DNA of 64,000 nt from NCBI GenBank assembly GCA_034440575.1, contig JAOTOL010001463.1, forward strand, positions 322,001 to 386,000, given 5' to 3'. A program made the translations under genes and the position numbers. The DNA comes from Imbricaverruca yamaguchii. Taxonomy: Eukaryota; Arthropoda; Thecostraca; Neoverrucidae. The notes beneath the pieces were generated by a model that did not search any database, was not told the origin of the DNA, and was given only the letters and a program-made list of their open reading frames with translations. Below, one piece after another: positions 48,125 through 59,295 of this stretch. Numbering within the stretch: position 1 is the stretch's first letter; the number at the start of each line of letters is the position of its first letter.

Positions 48125-48371
48125 GCCTATCACGGTGGCGGGAGTCCGCGCGGCTTGGATGAGACGTCAGCATTTGACAGCCTAGCCCAAGAATACAGTC
48201 GGCACGGCATGGTCGGCAGTGCAGCGACAGCGTTCGCCAGCGCAGCGCAGCACGGTGTGGCCGGCCTGTCGGCACCAGGGGGCGCCGCTCCGCGCGGCTG
48301 GGCCTCCACGAGGTCCAGCCGGCTGCATCTGGACCGAGCGGCGACCTTGACACAGTTGGGCAGCCAGCAAG
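48125..48371 (+). CDS. Possible exon with a splice-donor-like end (low support)
   Basis: A plus-strand frame is open from 48,125 and encodes AFDSLAQEYSRHGMVG followed by an Ala/Gly/Ser-rich stretch and LDRAATLTQLGSQQ. It ends at AAG|GTGAGC, a good match to a 5' splice donor (intron would start at 48,372). A possible acceptor is TTTGACAG (48,173-48,180), but the pyrimidine tract is weak. The region is CpG-dense, so long frames arise by chance, and the opposite strand is open too. I do not recognise the protein. Confidence 0.22.
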
Positions 48372-48764
48372 GTGAGCAAAAACACGCGCCGGCCCCGGCC
48401 GGCGCCGGCAACTGCGCGGATAGTGCCAATTCCTTGCACGCAGCCGACCGTTCAGTGGCTATCGCCACTCATTGGTTGTGAATGTTCCGGCCATTTCCAG
48501 CTAGACTAGGACATCATTTAATCAATGGTCACTATGCGGGGGCTAAAGCTAGACAATGACAGACACCTGACATAAGTGTAACTTCACGCTTCATTTATTT
48601 TCGGAGAACAACCATCATCAGCACTCACCTGAAAACCGGCTATCGATACTGCGGTTGTCTCAGCAGCACGTGGCCGGTGCCAATGTTCTATCGCAAACGG
48701 CAGTAGATTTCCCGACGTGCGTGCCACTGCAAGTATCGCTGTGACGTCACTATTGCCTTCGAGA

Positions 48765-49545
48765 TCGGGTCAGGTCAGGTCAGGTCAGCTGGGTCCGACC
48801 AGCACCGTGATACAGAGGAGCGCGCACCACCGCCCGCTCTCGACAGCACCGTGTTCTACACTGGCGGACTTTCACACAACTCGGCTGACCTTGCCCGAGA
48901 GGCCAGCAGCAAGGTCACGGGCCGGGCGGCAGCGGCGCGGCCGCGCGCCTAGCTCCCGGCTCGGTCCCGGTCCCGGCCTTGGTCTTGGTCCCGGTCCCGC
49001 TCCCGGCCCCGGTCCCAATCGCTGTCCGGGTCCAGGTCATGGTCTCAGTTTCCGTCCCAGTTCCAATCCCAATCTCAGTTCCGATCACGATCTCGGTCCC
49101 GGTCCAGGTCACGGTCCCTGTCCCAGTCCCGGTCTAGGTCGCGGTCCCGGCCAGTCCGATCCCAGTCCCAGTTCTGATCCAGACCTCGGTCCCGGTAGCG
49201 GTCAAGGTCACGGTCTCAGTTACCGAAACTGTCCCGTCCCTGACTCAGTTCCGATCCCAGTCCCAGTCCCAGATCCGATCCCAGTCCCGGTTCCGGCAAC
49301 GGCCCCAGCACCTGTCGCCGCCCCGAATTCGGTCCCGGTCCCAGCTTCATTTCTTGTCACAGTCCTGGCAACCGCCCCTGTCTCAGTCCCGAGTCCCGGT
49401 CCAGATCTCAGCTCCAGCCCCGGCTACAGTCGTGACAACCGCCTCAGCTTCCGTCTCAGTCCGAGCCCGGCTCTGTGCCTAGGAATCTGCCATGTACCGG
49501 CTCAGCACCGGCTTTCGTCGCTGCTCCAGCTCTGATCTCTGTAGC
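48765..49545. repeat. GGTCCC hexanucleotide satellite
   Basis: After a short GGTCAGGTCAGGTCA run (about 48,768-48,788) and a spacer, the sequence from about 48,950 is built of GGTCCC/AGTCCC/GGTCTC/GATCCC hexamers for nearly 600 bp. The Pro/Gly/Ser-rich 272-residue plus frame arises from this satellite and is not a credible gene. Confidence 0.85.
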
Positions 49546-50429
49546 GAGTCTGGGCCGCGTTTGGATCAAAGTTTCGATTGGTGCGGGTAGTGCCGGACTT
49601 AGTGCCGGACTTGGATACAGATAGGGTAGGATCCACATTTTAGGTAAATCCAGCTGGGCTGGGAATGGACGGGTTCGATTTCCCATTTTGTGCTTTCTAT
49701 TGGATTTGTTTTTAATTCGAATTGTACACAATGTATGCAAATTAAACCAACCACTGTGGCCAATATTTCGTCATGCGTCATTTTGTGGTCAGCGGAGATC
49801 AATGCTCCCATGACACGCATTGAGGTAGATATACAACTGAATTTACGACGTTGTACGGATATCACCAGATCGCATCGTACAATATGCACTGGTTGACACT
49901 TTTCTGGGTAGACAATGGTTATGTCACTAAGACTTAAACTGAGGCGGTGTTTTTGAATCAGGGAAAGAGGTACTACTGACCTTTAATGGAACATCATCAT
50001 AAAGTATGTCGTCTGATTATTTTCCGGGTTCCCTTGGCCTCATCATAGTAGTAACTCCCCCAGATCGCATGTTGAAATGTACATATTTCCTTCCTCTTGA
50101 ACATGAGAACAATTTTGCGCAATTATCAATGGAATTCACGCCGTGTTTTGATCACAAATACAGACAATACATGACAATTCGCCTATTCGTCGTGGGTTCG
50201 ATCATCGACAGATTTTTCGTGATATTTTTTTTCATTTGCAATATTCGAAGTCAACTGATGCTTCCCGCTGGCACGTTAACACGTGTAGTAGCTCATTTGT
50301 ACTTCATGGTTACTGATGGCAGTGAGTATCATTTCACTTGTGGCGATTTTGTACGATGAAGTTGGCTCTGAATTCAAATTAAATGCACACAATTTTTCTG
50401 GAATGGGCATCGATCATTCCGAGCTAAAG
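49546..50429. other. No gene recognised
   Basis: AT-rich sequence. The frame at 50,006-50,359 (117 codons, with a hydrophobic stretch) resembles nothing I know. Confidence 0.4.
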
Positions 50430-50730
50430 CGAAAAAGACGGAGACGGAGACGGAGACGGAGACGGAGATGGAGACGGAAACGGAAACGGAAACGGAGGCG
50501 GAAACAGAGACGGAAACGGAGACGGAAACGAAGATGGAGGCTTGTTTGAGGACGGAGTCAGAGCCAGAGACAGGGACAAAGACAGAGATTTTCTGGGAGA
50601 CAGAGACAGATACAGAGACAGAGACATAGACAGAGACAGAGGTAGATACAGAGACAGCGACAGAAACAGAGACACAGACAGAGACGGGAGACAGAGACAC
50701 CTCAGACGGAGACGAAGCCAGATATAGAGA
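50430..50730. repeat. (GGAGAC)n then (AGAGAC)n satellite
   Basis: Purine-rich hexanucleotide satellite with GGAGAC/GGAAAC copies to about 50,540, then AGAGACAG variants to about 50,730. Similar in type to 38,701-38,938. Ser/Val- and Arg-rich frames here are artefacts. Confidence 0.93.
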
Positions 50731-52630
50731 CAGAGAGCTCTGAAGCAGTCTCCAGTGTCCCGTACTGGGCGCCAGGTATCGGGTGCGGAGTGAGCACCAT
50801 CGGCGGTGGCGGCTCACCCAGAAGAGCAGCTCACTTCCGCGTTGTACGTCGGCGGCCGCGGCGTGGGGGCGGGATCCATACCTGGCTGCACTGCACAGCG
50901 CTCCGCAGTCATGGCTCGCGAGCGCTGCACTCGTCCCGCTGCCCTGGTGGTCAGGTTACCCACACTTGGCTGATGACTGCCCCGGTGTTCAGGAAGCCAT
51001 TCTTGCTGCATATATTCCAGCATTGTTGCATAGCAGATCTAGCAAATATAGCGTTTAAACTCATGCAATGATATACATCAAATCATAAATGATACTATTT
51101 GATCTAGGTAAGACAACAAACTCCAGCAGACACTCAATCTTCTGCAACACTTCGAGCATGCGGGACACGGCATAAATCACCAGTGGTTGGAAACCTCTAC
51201 AACTGGGAGTACTCGTGACAGCTGAACTGGTATTCATTAAGAAAAAACGCTGGCAGAGCTTAGTAAAATGGCATTACATCCAACAAATGATTGCTGTGGC
51301 TCTTATTTGTCGCATTTCGATTTCGGGTTTCGCAGTGACAATATATTTACAGTGCCATACGTTGATACTCGACTAGCCATGGCGCTTCCTCGTGTCACCA
51401 CAGCCTCTCCGAAAAGAGGTGTAGAAACACAGGCGTGCTCCTCGAGCTCGTATGGTCACTATCGATCCAGAAACCGATCCTACCGATCGTCTGGTTCTGT
51501 ATCCACCTGCCGCATCATGCACTTGCATAGGTAGGCATTTCTATTGGCCGATCCATTCGTTCCCAGCTCCCTTGAGCTTCCATTTATCCTTCAGTCATCG
51601 CCTGTTCGCTATGCACACTGTCACTGTGACAATGACCTTGTCTTCATCCTACATCCGCCCCTGCAACATCACCCCTCCTAACCGAGAGCAAGAGCGCCAG
51701 GTCTGCTTATTGGCCACTTCGCTTTGTTTTGTCAGTATCAGCAGCTCCCTCTGGATGATATCCGTCCCAGGGATGACATAATTCTGGAGTTTGGGGGTCT
51801 CCGTTGTACGGTGCCAGTTGCAGATGGGGAGAAGGCACATGTTTTCGTCCCCGATACTCCGGATACAGTCCGGTTCGAATGATCTCACGTGGACTAAATG
51901 GCTTGTCCCTGGGGGATCTCGCCTGGTTCCTGCCAGCCCTCGTCGGCAGGGGTCAAGAGGCGAGCGACACCAGAGCTGGGTCGGGGTGGTGAACATATCT
52001 CTCCTGACCTTGTGAAGGCGCCGCCCGCTTCGTGTAATTATGCAGCAGTTTGGCGTCCGACCTTGAACATTCCTGGCGCTCCATGTGGCAAAATCACCTC
52101 TGACCTCTTCCACTTGGTGTTTTCACAAATGTACTATGTAGTCACAAAGGTAAGCACAAAACCTTCTTTTCGATCAACTCGGCTTATCTCAGCTACCCGA
52201 TATGAGGTCACTTTTTGCATTTCTACCTCTTCATTCGTTACTTGGTCTGTCTACCTATGTTGCACTTTCTAGTGAAACATGGTTTGTTCGTGAATCATAC
52301 TTTAGTGTGCAGATAAAAACCGCATGCAGACGAGGTCGTGATTTAGTTTCAAACTGTCCTATCTCCGGGGCCTTAGGATATTAGCAATGTATATTTTTTT
52401 TTTACAGAACTCTCGCTCGCCATTTATCGGTAAGTATGCATACATCCAAAGCAATTTTTAACGGCTTAGGAGTTATCATGGTAACATACTGGAAAGTCAA
52501 ATTAACCCCTACCTCCAACCACTTGGAGGACTTGGCATGTACGAATCGATCAAGTAATGTATCAGGGTAAATCATGAACGATATAATTTCATGGAGCATG
52601 CAAGTGTGTTTGTCCAACCGGCGTAAATTG
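50731..52630. other. No gene recognised
   Basis: A GC-rich part at 50,760-51,000 and overlapping unassigned frames at 51,268-52,113. No domain, transposon end or repeat supported. Confidence 0.4.
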
Positions 52631-52638
52631 GGCATCAG

Positions 52639-52678
52639 CACATATATAGCAACACATATATGTGTTGCTATATATGTG
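52639..52678. repeat. Perfect 40-bp palindrome
   Basis: The two 20-bp arms meet between 52,658 and 52,659 with no spacer; the central part reads AACACATATATGTGTT. With single mismatches the symmetry extends a few bases further on both sides. Degenerate ACAACATATAC repeats follow to about 52,730. Such a sequence can extrude as a cruciform or fold as an RNA hairpin. Confidence 0.93.
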
Positions 52679-52686
52679 TTGACAAC

Positions 52687-54529
52687 ATATACGAGACAAC
52701 ATATACAACATAAACATATACGAGTCCTCAGTGGAAGACTTGTATACATATGCTCTGCCATGTGTTCAGTGGAAGACGTCCGTAGTTTAGAAATGCCTGT
52801 ATTTCCTGGTCAATCATTGTGGATATATTAAAAGCTAAGTTGATCTTCAAGATCTAGGAACGACTCAATGTTAGATAAAAATTGTACATATTTATTGTGA
52901 CGTTTCGCCCATAGGCCATTGTCAAACAATGCACTCGTAGCGATCAGCTAACAGGTCGAAAGTTCAAATTGCTGCAGGCACAAAAACTCGACAAAGCACA
53001 CGAAATAAACTTGGGGACGAAGTCTTTTCGTCGGCAGTGTGTTAGGACGTTAATCCGTTCGTCTGTTCGTTCTAATTTCTGATGTGAAACGCCAAAATGT
53101 GTCATGCATATAAATATATACACACATACATAAATGTACATATATATATATATATATATTATATACATCGGAAGTCAAATTTCTCTCCCGCACAGCAAGG
53201 AGTAGGCAATTCTGGGACAGTGCGAGACCACCAACTCGCACCTGCTCATTACGCATCTTACCACCACAGCAATATTTGCCGGGTATGTGTCCATGTGTGT
53301 TCTATATGTGTGTGTATTGGAATAGTATATGGGGCACGCGAGTGTCAGTATTCAACGCGATTGACGCGAAAAGTGGCTTTCTTCTGACCGGGGCATGTTT
53401 CGATTTCGATGGTTATTCTGGCTGTCTTCGTGTTGAACTAGGCACACTTCGGTAGCTCTATCTGGCTACTTTATGCCCCGCGACACTACCTCAACTCCTA
53501 GTTTGACATCCGGACCATACTTATACCTTCCCGTTGAATGTGGTGAGTGTTCTAAGTACGAGGTAGTCTGACCCGGAATGGCGCTGGTCTGACGCTGCAT
53601 GACCTTCCGTGGATCACGTGTTCACCGTGTGCAGCCGTCCGTCGTCAAGTTGCGCTGCTGAACCGGAGTACAATCATTCTGAGTGGCCAACATACCGAAG
53701 CGTCATGACGTACGTCGGCTCGACTGGGGTCTCTGACACGAGTGTATTCTGCAAAGCCGACACACGTCCATCACGAGACTGTACGCCACCGGATAACAAC
53801 TTGACACAACCAAACCCTCGGTGTCATCCGTCTCGGCTCGTCATCTGCATGTGTACAAGTTCCTCAGCTTACGCAACGAACAACGAGCACGCATGAACAG
53901 CAAATGATTGACGTCGGCAAATAATGCATACTAATTATATAGCATTTACATTGTCATGACGTGACAATATAAATGCGACGCTCGCAGGTTCGTTGAGTAA
54001 CGACATCATACTGTAATAGTGCCTCCTATATACACCTTTGCACACAAATTTCACCCACCCACACACAATTTTCTGGAAGATTCACAGAAACTACAAAGAA
54101 TATAAAAAACGATTGCATGTCCTTGGATATATTAGCAGTTTCCTGTAAGTATTCCTCCAGCAAGCGTATATTATACTTCTGGATGCAATATATTTCTTAC
54201 ATTAAAACCGTATCAAATGCACAGTTGCGTCTCATAATTTTTGGATAATGGGATAATGGCACAACAAGGTGCGCAAATCACACCACATCGAAGGCAATAT
54301 TCATCACTCGCTGTTCAATCAAACAGGTGATGCTGTGGGCGCTGCCATTGTGGTTGTTGTGATTGTGGCGGAAGATGCTGATTCCTGTGATTTCGGGAGG
54401 CGCTACGGTTACTAAAGATATTTGGACGTTATTGTATGCTTGGGGACGCTCACAGCGATATTCGTAGACCCATCGAGCTGCGTTGACAAGAAACGTTGTC
54501 GGTGGCATATCAACCACTTGTTGAACAAC
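52687..54529. other. No gene recognised; short TA microsatellite
   Basis: A short (TA)n run lies at about 53,138-53,160. Other frames are unassigned. The minus-strand frame at 54,278-54,892 is the shadow of the SOWAH-like segment. Confidence 0.45.
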
Positions 54530-54803
54530 ATGGAGCTTCCCACCGAGTTCACTGCTGAGTCTGTCCGTGATTACATTTTGAGCAGAGGTGGAAGGGTTAC
54601 GGATCATGAACTTGTAAAACACTTTACCATTTCTCACGGACCCCGTATTGAAAGACCATGCGCGGGCGCAGTTCAAGGAGTTCGTCAACACGCTGGGCAG
54701 CATCAAGTTGGAGGACGGCAAGAAGTACCTGGTGTTGAAGAAGACGTACCGCTCCGGCCTAACATTCAGGCTAAGAAACCATCCACAGCTATCAAAGCAA
54801 TAA
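54530..54803 (+). CDS. SOWAH (sosondowah)-like N-terminal domain, one frameshift
   Basis: The ATG at 54,530 has a strong start context (A at -3, G at +4). It begins MELPTEFTAESVRDYIL, SRGGRVTDHELVKHF, the start typical of SOWAH proteins, whose first 80-90 residues form a predicted winged-helix domain before ankyrin repeats. At about 54,626 the frame shifts by one. From 54,627 the continuation is PFLTDPVLKDHAR, AQFKEFVNTLGSI and GKKYLVLKKTYRS, ending at TAA (54,801-54,803). The match spans the shift without a gap, so this is a one-base insertion or two-base deletion and not an intron. No ankyrin repeats follow in the window. It may be a first coding exon with a sequence error, or a pseudogene fragment. 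SOWAH function is poorly defined in animals. Confidence 0.6.
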
Positions 54804-55738
54804 TGTATGCGTACCATTCGCAACCTTAACGCGAGTGAAACAGCAAATATTTTCCTTAACCGACGCTCACAGGCCGATGAGTGACTCTGCAAGCTGTTTT
54901 CTTCAACCTATGGGCGCTGTATGACCGAAGCAGTCGATGCGCCCCTAAGCCCAAATAACCAAACTTCCAACCTAGTGCTAACATGAAATAAAATACAGCA
55001 TGAAGCCGGCCACATCTGCTTGGAAATTAATTATAGGTGAACTATCTTTGTCAGCGATGCAGTGCGGGAATTGCGTGCTTCTTCAACAAGCGGAAAAATG
55101 AACCTGAGCAGACCACGATCGGTCCAGGGATGCAGCTTGTGATAGGATTGCAACCTTGCAGCGACTTGCCCTGCAATCACGTAACATGCACCGGCATGTA
55201 CTTTCATTCCATAAGGGTCATGCCATTCAATTTTACGAGATTCTGATTGGATTGCATCTAATCTTTCTGCATGGGACTTTTATGGGGTCACGTTTTTGAG
55301 TTATGACGTTGTTATCCTAGCAGTGTTTTGAACTGCAGTATTTGCAGCGAGAAAGGAATATTTGCGTTGGAAGTGACATTTTACTGCAAATTCTTCGGGC
55401 TTCTAACGCAATGCGACAAGGTGGAGCTCGTTATTGTATACGTTAAATCATGTACTGCAATCACGTAATCATGTAATCACGACTGTAAACTGTGTCCATT
55501 AGTTTGTGCATAGATCAATACATAACTTCCACGCATGTGTGGTTCTGGCAGGTAAAACGTAATTAAATGCAGTCTTGCCATCACATTTAGTGTTCATGAC
55601 ATCGAAACATCACTCAATTATACCTGTCCGTGAATTATGTAACACCAAGCTATTTTGCACCAAATCAGAGATAAACTTTTCATAATGATAATTGTTCAGT
55701 ATTTCTCGCGGTGCCGGTGTCCACCACGAGCTCAGTAA
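54804..55738. other. No gene recognised
   Basis: No ankyrin-repeat exon or clear splice donor was found downstream of the SOWAH-like segment. Otherwise unassigned sequence. Confidence 0.4.
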
Positions 55739-56581
55739 CCCGCGTCGTCTTTCCGGTCAGATCCCCACACCCCGTCTCGGGGGGGGGGGATAGTAACCCC
55801 CTCTAAAATCCAAGCTAAGCGTCGCACAAAAACGAAAGAGGTGTCACCGGAAAGCGCTCGATGAGTAGGGTCCGGATCCATCCATCAAAAAATTATTTCC
55901 CCAAAAGTGGCGCCACTAGGGGGGCTAGCTTTTCACGACTTTTCACGACCTACATTATGTTTTTGGCCCTGGGGAGTTCATTTTGTGGTATGTTTGAAAC
56001 GCAAATTATTTGGAATCAGAAAAGTACAGCGAAATCGACCCGAGCCATTCAGTTTTTCGCCCCCCCCCCCCCCACCCCCCAACAATTGTTTTTTGGAAAT
56101 CTCAAAATTTTGAGTTTAAGTTTTCTTTAATTTTCCTTTTCTAACCGGTAGAGTAGACCGAGAAACATTGTTGGAAGTCACCTTTCCCTAATGAAAAATA
56201 GTTACTTTAGCCAGAAGCTTCGATTTTAACTTCGATAGGCAAATATGCAAAATTTATATGTAGTCAAAAACGGGGAAAAATGACAAATTCCCCCGTACGT
56301 TTTGTTGCATCCCTAAAGCTAAGCAAACGCTGAAAGTTTCATCACAATATCTGCATCCGTTAAAGCGTGACGACTGATGAACTTGTTCGGAGGTGACCTC
56401 ACTTGACCTTGACTAACTCGTTGACCCTGGATGATCCGACTTCAAAATTTTGAAACAGCATGCCAAATTTATGTGGGAAAGGGTACGCCAAAAAACGAAC
56501 AGCGCTGCCGCGCGCCGTTCGTTCACTATCCGCGAAAAAAAAACCGAGGGGGCGGTTGAAGACCCCCCGAGACGGGACGGG
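55739..56581. mobile_element. Non-autonomous TTAA-type DNA element, copy 1 (~843 bp)
   Basis: Matches the element at 61,356-62,178 from end to end. Shared blocks include CGTCTTTCCGGTCAG, CGAAAGAGGTGTCA, GCTAGCTTTTCACGACTTTT, CAAAATTTATATGTAGTCAA, CGTTAAAGCGTGACGACTG and GACCTCACTTGACCTTGACT. It begins CCCGCGTC and ends GACGGGACGGG, giving short imperfect inverted ends (CCCG at both termini). A CCCGTCTCGGGGGG-like motif sits inside each end in opposite orientation. Flanks here are GTAA and TCAA, mutated compared with the clean TTAA around copy 2. No coding capacity. Long G and C runs lie inside. Confidence 0.82.
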
Positions 56582-57064
56582 TCAAGGGAGTTCATTAAGC
56601 CAGTCACATTCGCGAGCTTGGCTAAGATCACGAGGAAATACATAAAAGCGCATTCGCTAATCGTGAGAAGGACGATGCGTTCGACGTCTTAAGCAACAGT
56701 TAACGAGATCTTTATACGCCGCTTCCCCCCATCGATGTTGCTCGTCGGCATGTAATACCTATAAATAGGAGCAAAACTTCTCCCCTCCTTGCAACATTAA
56801 GTTTTACGCTTCCCTCGAGAAGGTGAAACACATACCATTGCACATGGTCATGCTAAACGGAATTTGTTTTACGACTACGTTTGCCTATGGAATGGAAGAC
56901 TATATTCTGCCATCATATAATGCTCATGGTTAGTACATTTTGTTCGATGGATCATGAACGAGACTTAGTAAGTCATTTCATCACTTTCCGTTCTTCTTGT
57001 GGCCTTTGCTGTTCAATTTAGGACCTTTTCTTCCAAGTCACGCATTGAGGTAAAGGCCAACTGT

Positions 57065-57165
57065 CCACAAAGAGCACTACAACTGCCCACAAAGAGCACT
57101 ACAACTGCCCACAAAGAGGACTACAACTGCCAACAAAGAGCACTACAACTGCCAACAAAGAGCAC
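57065..57165. repeat. 22-bp tandem repeat, 5 copies
   Basis: ACAAAGAGCACTACAACTGC recurs at 57,067, 57,089, 57,111, 57,133 and 57,155 with an exact 22-bp spacing. The third copy has GAGGACTAC and the fifth ends CACTAGG. Confidence 0.92.
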
Positions 57166-58531
57166 TAGGAAACGCCTCCGTGTCGCCAAGCATATCCCGG
57201 GGGCGGTTGCTCAAGAACAAGGAAGCGTCATTCGCCAGTCGTTCTGGCTTATGTCCACTGACCAGAAGAGCCGGGATTTCAGCATATTGTCATGCAGAAT
57301 CAATTGGACTACTACATGAAACACCAACTGGATATCCTTAGTGTTGGTTGCGCACGTTAGGTTCATGCAGAACATCTTCGCCGTCCTGGTGGCCATACCT
57401 ACGAGCATCTTCTGCACGAATTGAGACGCCTACCGGCAGTCGTTGTCACCCTTATACGCCGGAAAGGGTGCCAACTTTCGGCGTGGTACCGTGAGCCAAT
57501 TTTCACTGTTCGCGATAAACCTTAAAAGGGTGTAAAATTACCCTCTCCCAGGGTTAATGTCGAGGTCATGCCAACCCTTCAGAAATAATTTATGGTGTGC
57601 ATGCGGGTTACGGTTCAGTCACACCGATTCGCCACAAATTCAAGTGACAAATTCAAGACATCTGGGACTTTGGACTTTCATTGAAGAGCCAGATTGCGAC
57701 CACTCATCCGGAGTGACCTCGTGCGTACTCATGTTGCCTTTAAAATCGGACTATTTTCGTATATGTTGATGTTGCCTTTTGTCAATCACCCTGAACAGTT
57801 GAGTGGAAGGATACTTGCGCTTGAAGTGGCATACAATGAAAACTACATATGTCCAAAGGACACGAACGCAACACATCCGTCCCGACCGTCTCATTCTTGA
57901 AATCCTAGCCAGCTTGTATATGCTCGCCTCATGAAGTCATAATCGCTTAACTCAAAGGTAGGTTTCGTTTGTATTAAATAACCCTAAGTTCCCGGCGGGG
58001 TTCGCGCTCTGAAAGCTTTCTCTGTCTCATAGGTTCTGGGAGGGGGCGTTGCGTTCCCCTGAAAGAAAATCTTGGCTGCGCAACTGTTCACGACAGGGAT
58101 TAGTCAGTGCTTGTTCAGCCGGCGTCGGATCAGGGCCAGCCTGCCCCGCCCCCGGTCATGTGGTTATGCCGCTATGCCACGTGATGTGCACGCCCAGGGG
58201 TCGGGCACTGAGCTTCCCCTGACAGTCCGATGGAGGGTGTTGTGCAAATCGGCTACATTGAGCACACGCTAGGAGGAAAGGCAGGGAAAAAGGACCTGGA
58301 ATGGAATTGCGCCTATGCCAATTCGACAATTACGTTTCAGATAAGTGGACCATATTATGAAAATAAGTCGATTTTCGAAAAATATTGCAACCAATATCGG
58401 CCGATTGAACTGCTTTTGAATGCATGTGTGCAGAAATTTGTGGTAGCGTTCTACAATCAGGTTCCTATGCCGAACATAGAACACGATTGATGCTCTCCAG
58501 TTTCAGTCGTCCTCTGAGTGGCCTGCCGATG
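57166..58531. other. No gene recognised
   Basis: Unassigned sequence with short frames on both strands. None resembles a known domain. Confidence 0.4.
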
Positions 58532-58545
58532 AAGTCTGACCGAAG

Positions 58546-58645
58546 GACATTTCCCAATCCCGCGGCCCACCGGCGAAACAGTGTGGGCGGCGCCATTAGC
58601 CGTGAATGTGCATAAAGTGTGTCGTGAACCACCCAATAAACAAAC
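58546..58645 (+). mobile_element. 100-bp insertion flanked by 14-bp direct repeats
   Basis: AAGTCTGACCGAAG occurs at 58,532-58,545 and again at 58,646-58,659, exactly flanking 100 bp. The insert ends in an A-rich AATAAACAAAC just before the right repeat. A perfect 14-bp direct repeat plus an A-rich 3' end is the usual signature of LINE-mediated retroposition of a short RNA. The insert has no recognised identity. A simple tandem duplication is the alternative. Confidence 0.6.
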
Positions 58646-58659
58646 AAGTCTGACCGAAG

Positions 58660-58740
58660 ATTAGGCTTGAACCCCCGGCCTGTCGCATCAGAAACAGACG
58701 GCGAGTTGATAGTGCTAGCTATATGTTTGCCTGAAAGTGT
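58660..58740 (-). mobile_element. tRNA-like SINE head
   Basis: On the minus strand an A-box-like TAGCTAGCACT (58,711-58,721) is followed at tRNA-like distance by a B-box-like GGTTCAAGCCT (58,663-58,673). Between them lie CGCCGTCTGTTTCTGATGCG and ACAGGCCGGG, a context I associate with tRNA-derived SINEs in invertebrates. It does not fold as a good tRNA. The SINE body would extend leftward through the target site of the neighbouring 100-bp insertion. Its 3' end was not found. Confidence 0.45.
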
Positions 58741-59200
58741 TGATTGAATAAGCAAATGGTTGCATCATGACCGATTTAAAAGCGCAATACCATGAAAATA
58801 GCATATAAAATAGTAACAGCAAAAACAGAACATTATAATGAATATCAACGGTAAACTTATATATATACAAGTATACACATAAATCTACGCCATAGCAGCT
58901 TTCTTGGCTTTATTGGTGTGGACCATTCATTACCTGTCTGTCTCCTCTAAAGTGCAGGTGTCTCGTGATCTTGATAGGGGAAATCTCTTTTTCCTTGAGA
59001 TAAGTCGGACACGTCCAGTCATATGCAGTGTGCTGCGCCTAGTCACGACCACAGAAGGTGCGCCACGGCTTGCCAGCGTTGCACTGCTGACTTTCACGTC
59101 CATGTGATGAGCACCTGCTGCGCGCTGGCCGATTTCCATAATTCTGCCTGCGATAGCTTAGCCTCTGCCAACTGACGTATCCCATCGGGCTGGGAATAAA

Positions 59201-59295
59201 AGCACACCTTTACCCTAGCATAATCTGCATAAGTTGGTAGCATATTAAGCACACCTTTACCCTAGCGTAATCTACATAAATTGGTAGCGTAATCT
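59201..59295. repeat. 47-bp tandem duplication
   Basis: AGCACACCTTTACCCTAGC starts at 59,201 and again at 59,248. The second copy has CGTAATCTACATAAATTGG where the first has CATAATCTGCATAAGTTGG. A partial third block (GTAGCGTAATCTACATA) follows. Confidence 0.85.

Noticed and set aside
48717..49535. Pro/Gly-rich 272-residue frame, considered as a collagen- or mucin-like gene
   Set aside because: Sequence is a GGTCCC hexanucleotide satellite, with neither Gly-X-Y periodicity nor a signal peptide.
54278..54892. 204-residue minus-strand frame
   Set aside because: It is the antisense shadow of the SOWAH-like segment, which matches a known family on the plus strand.
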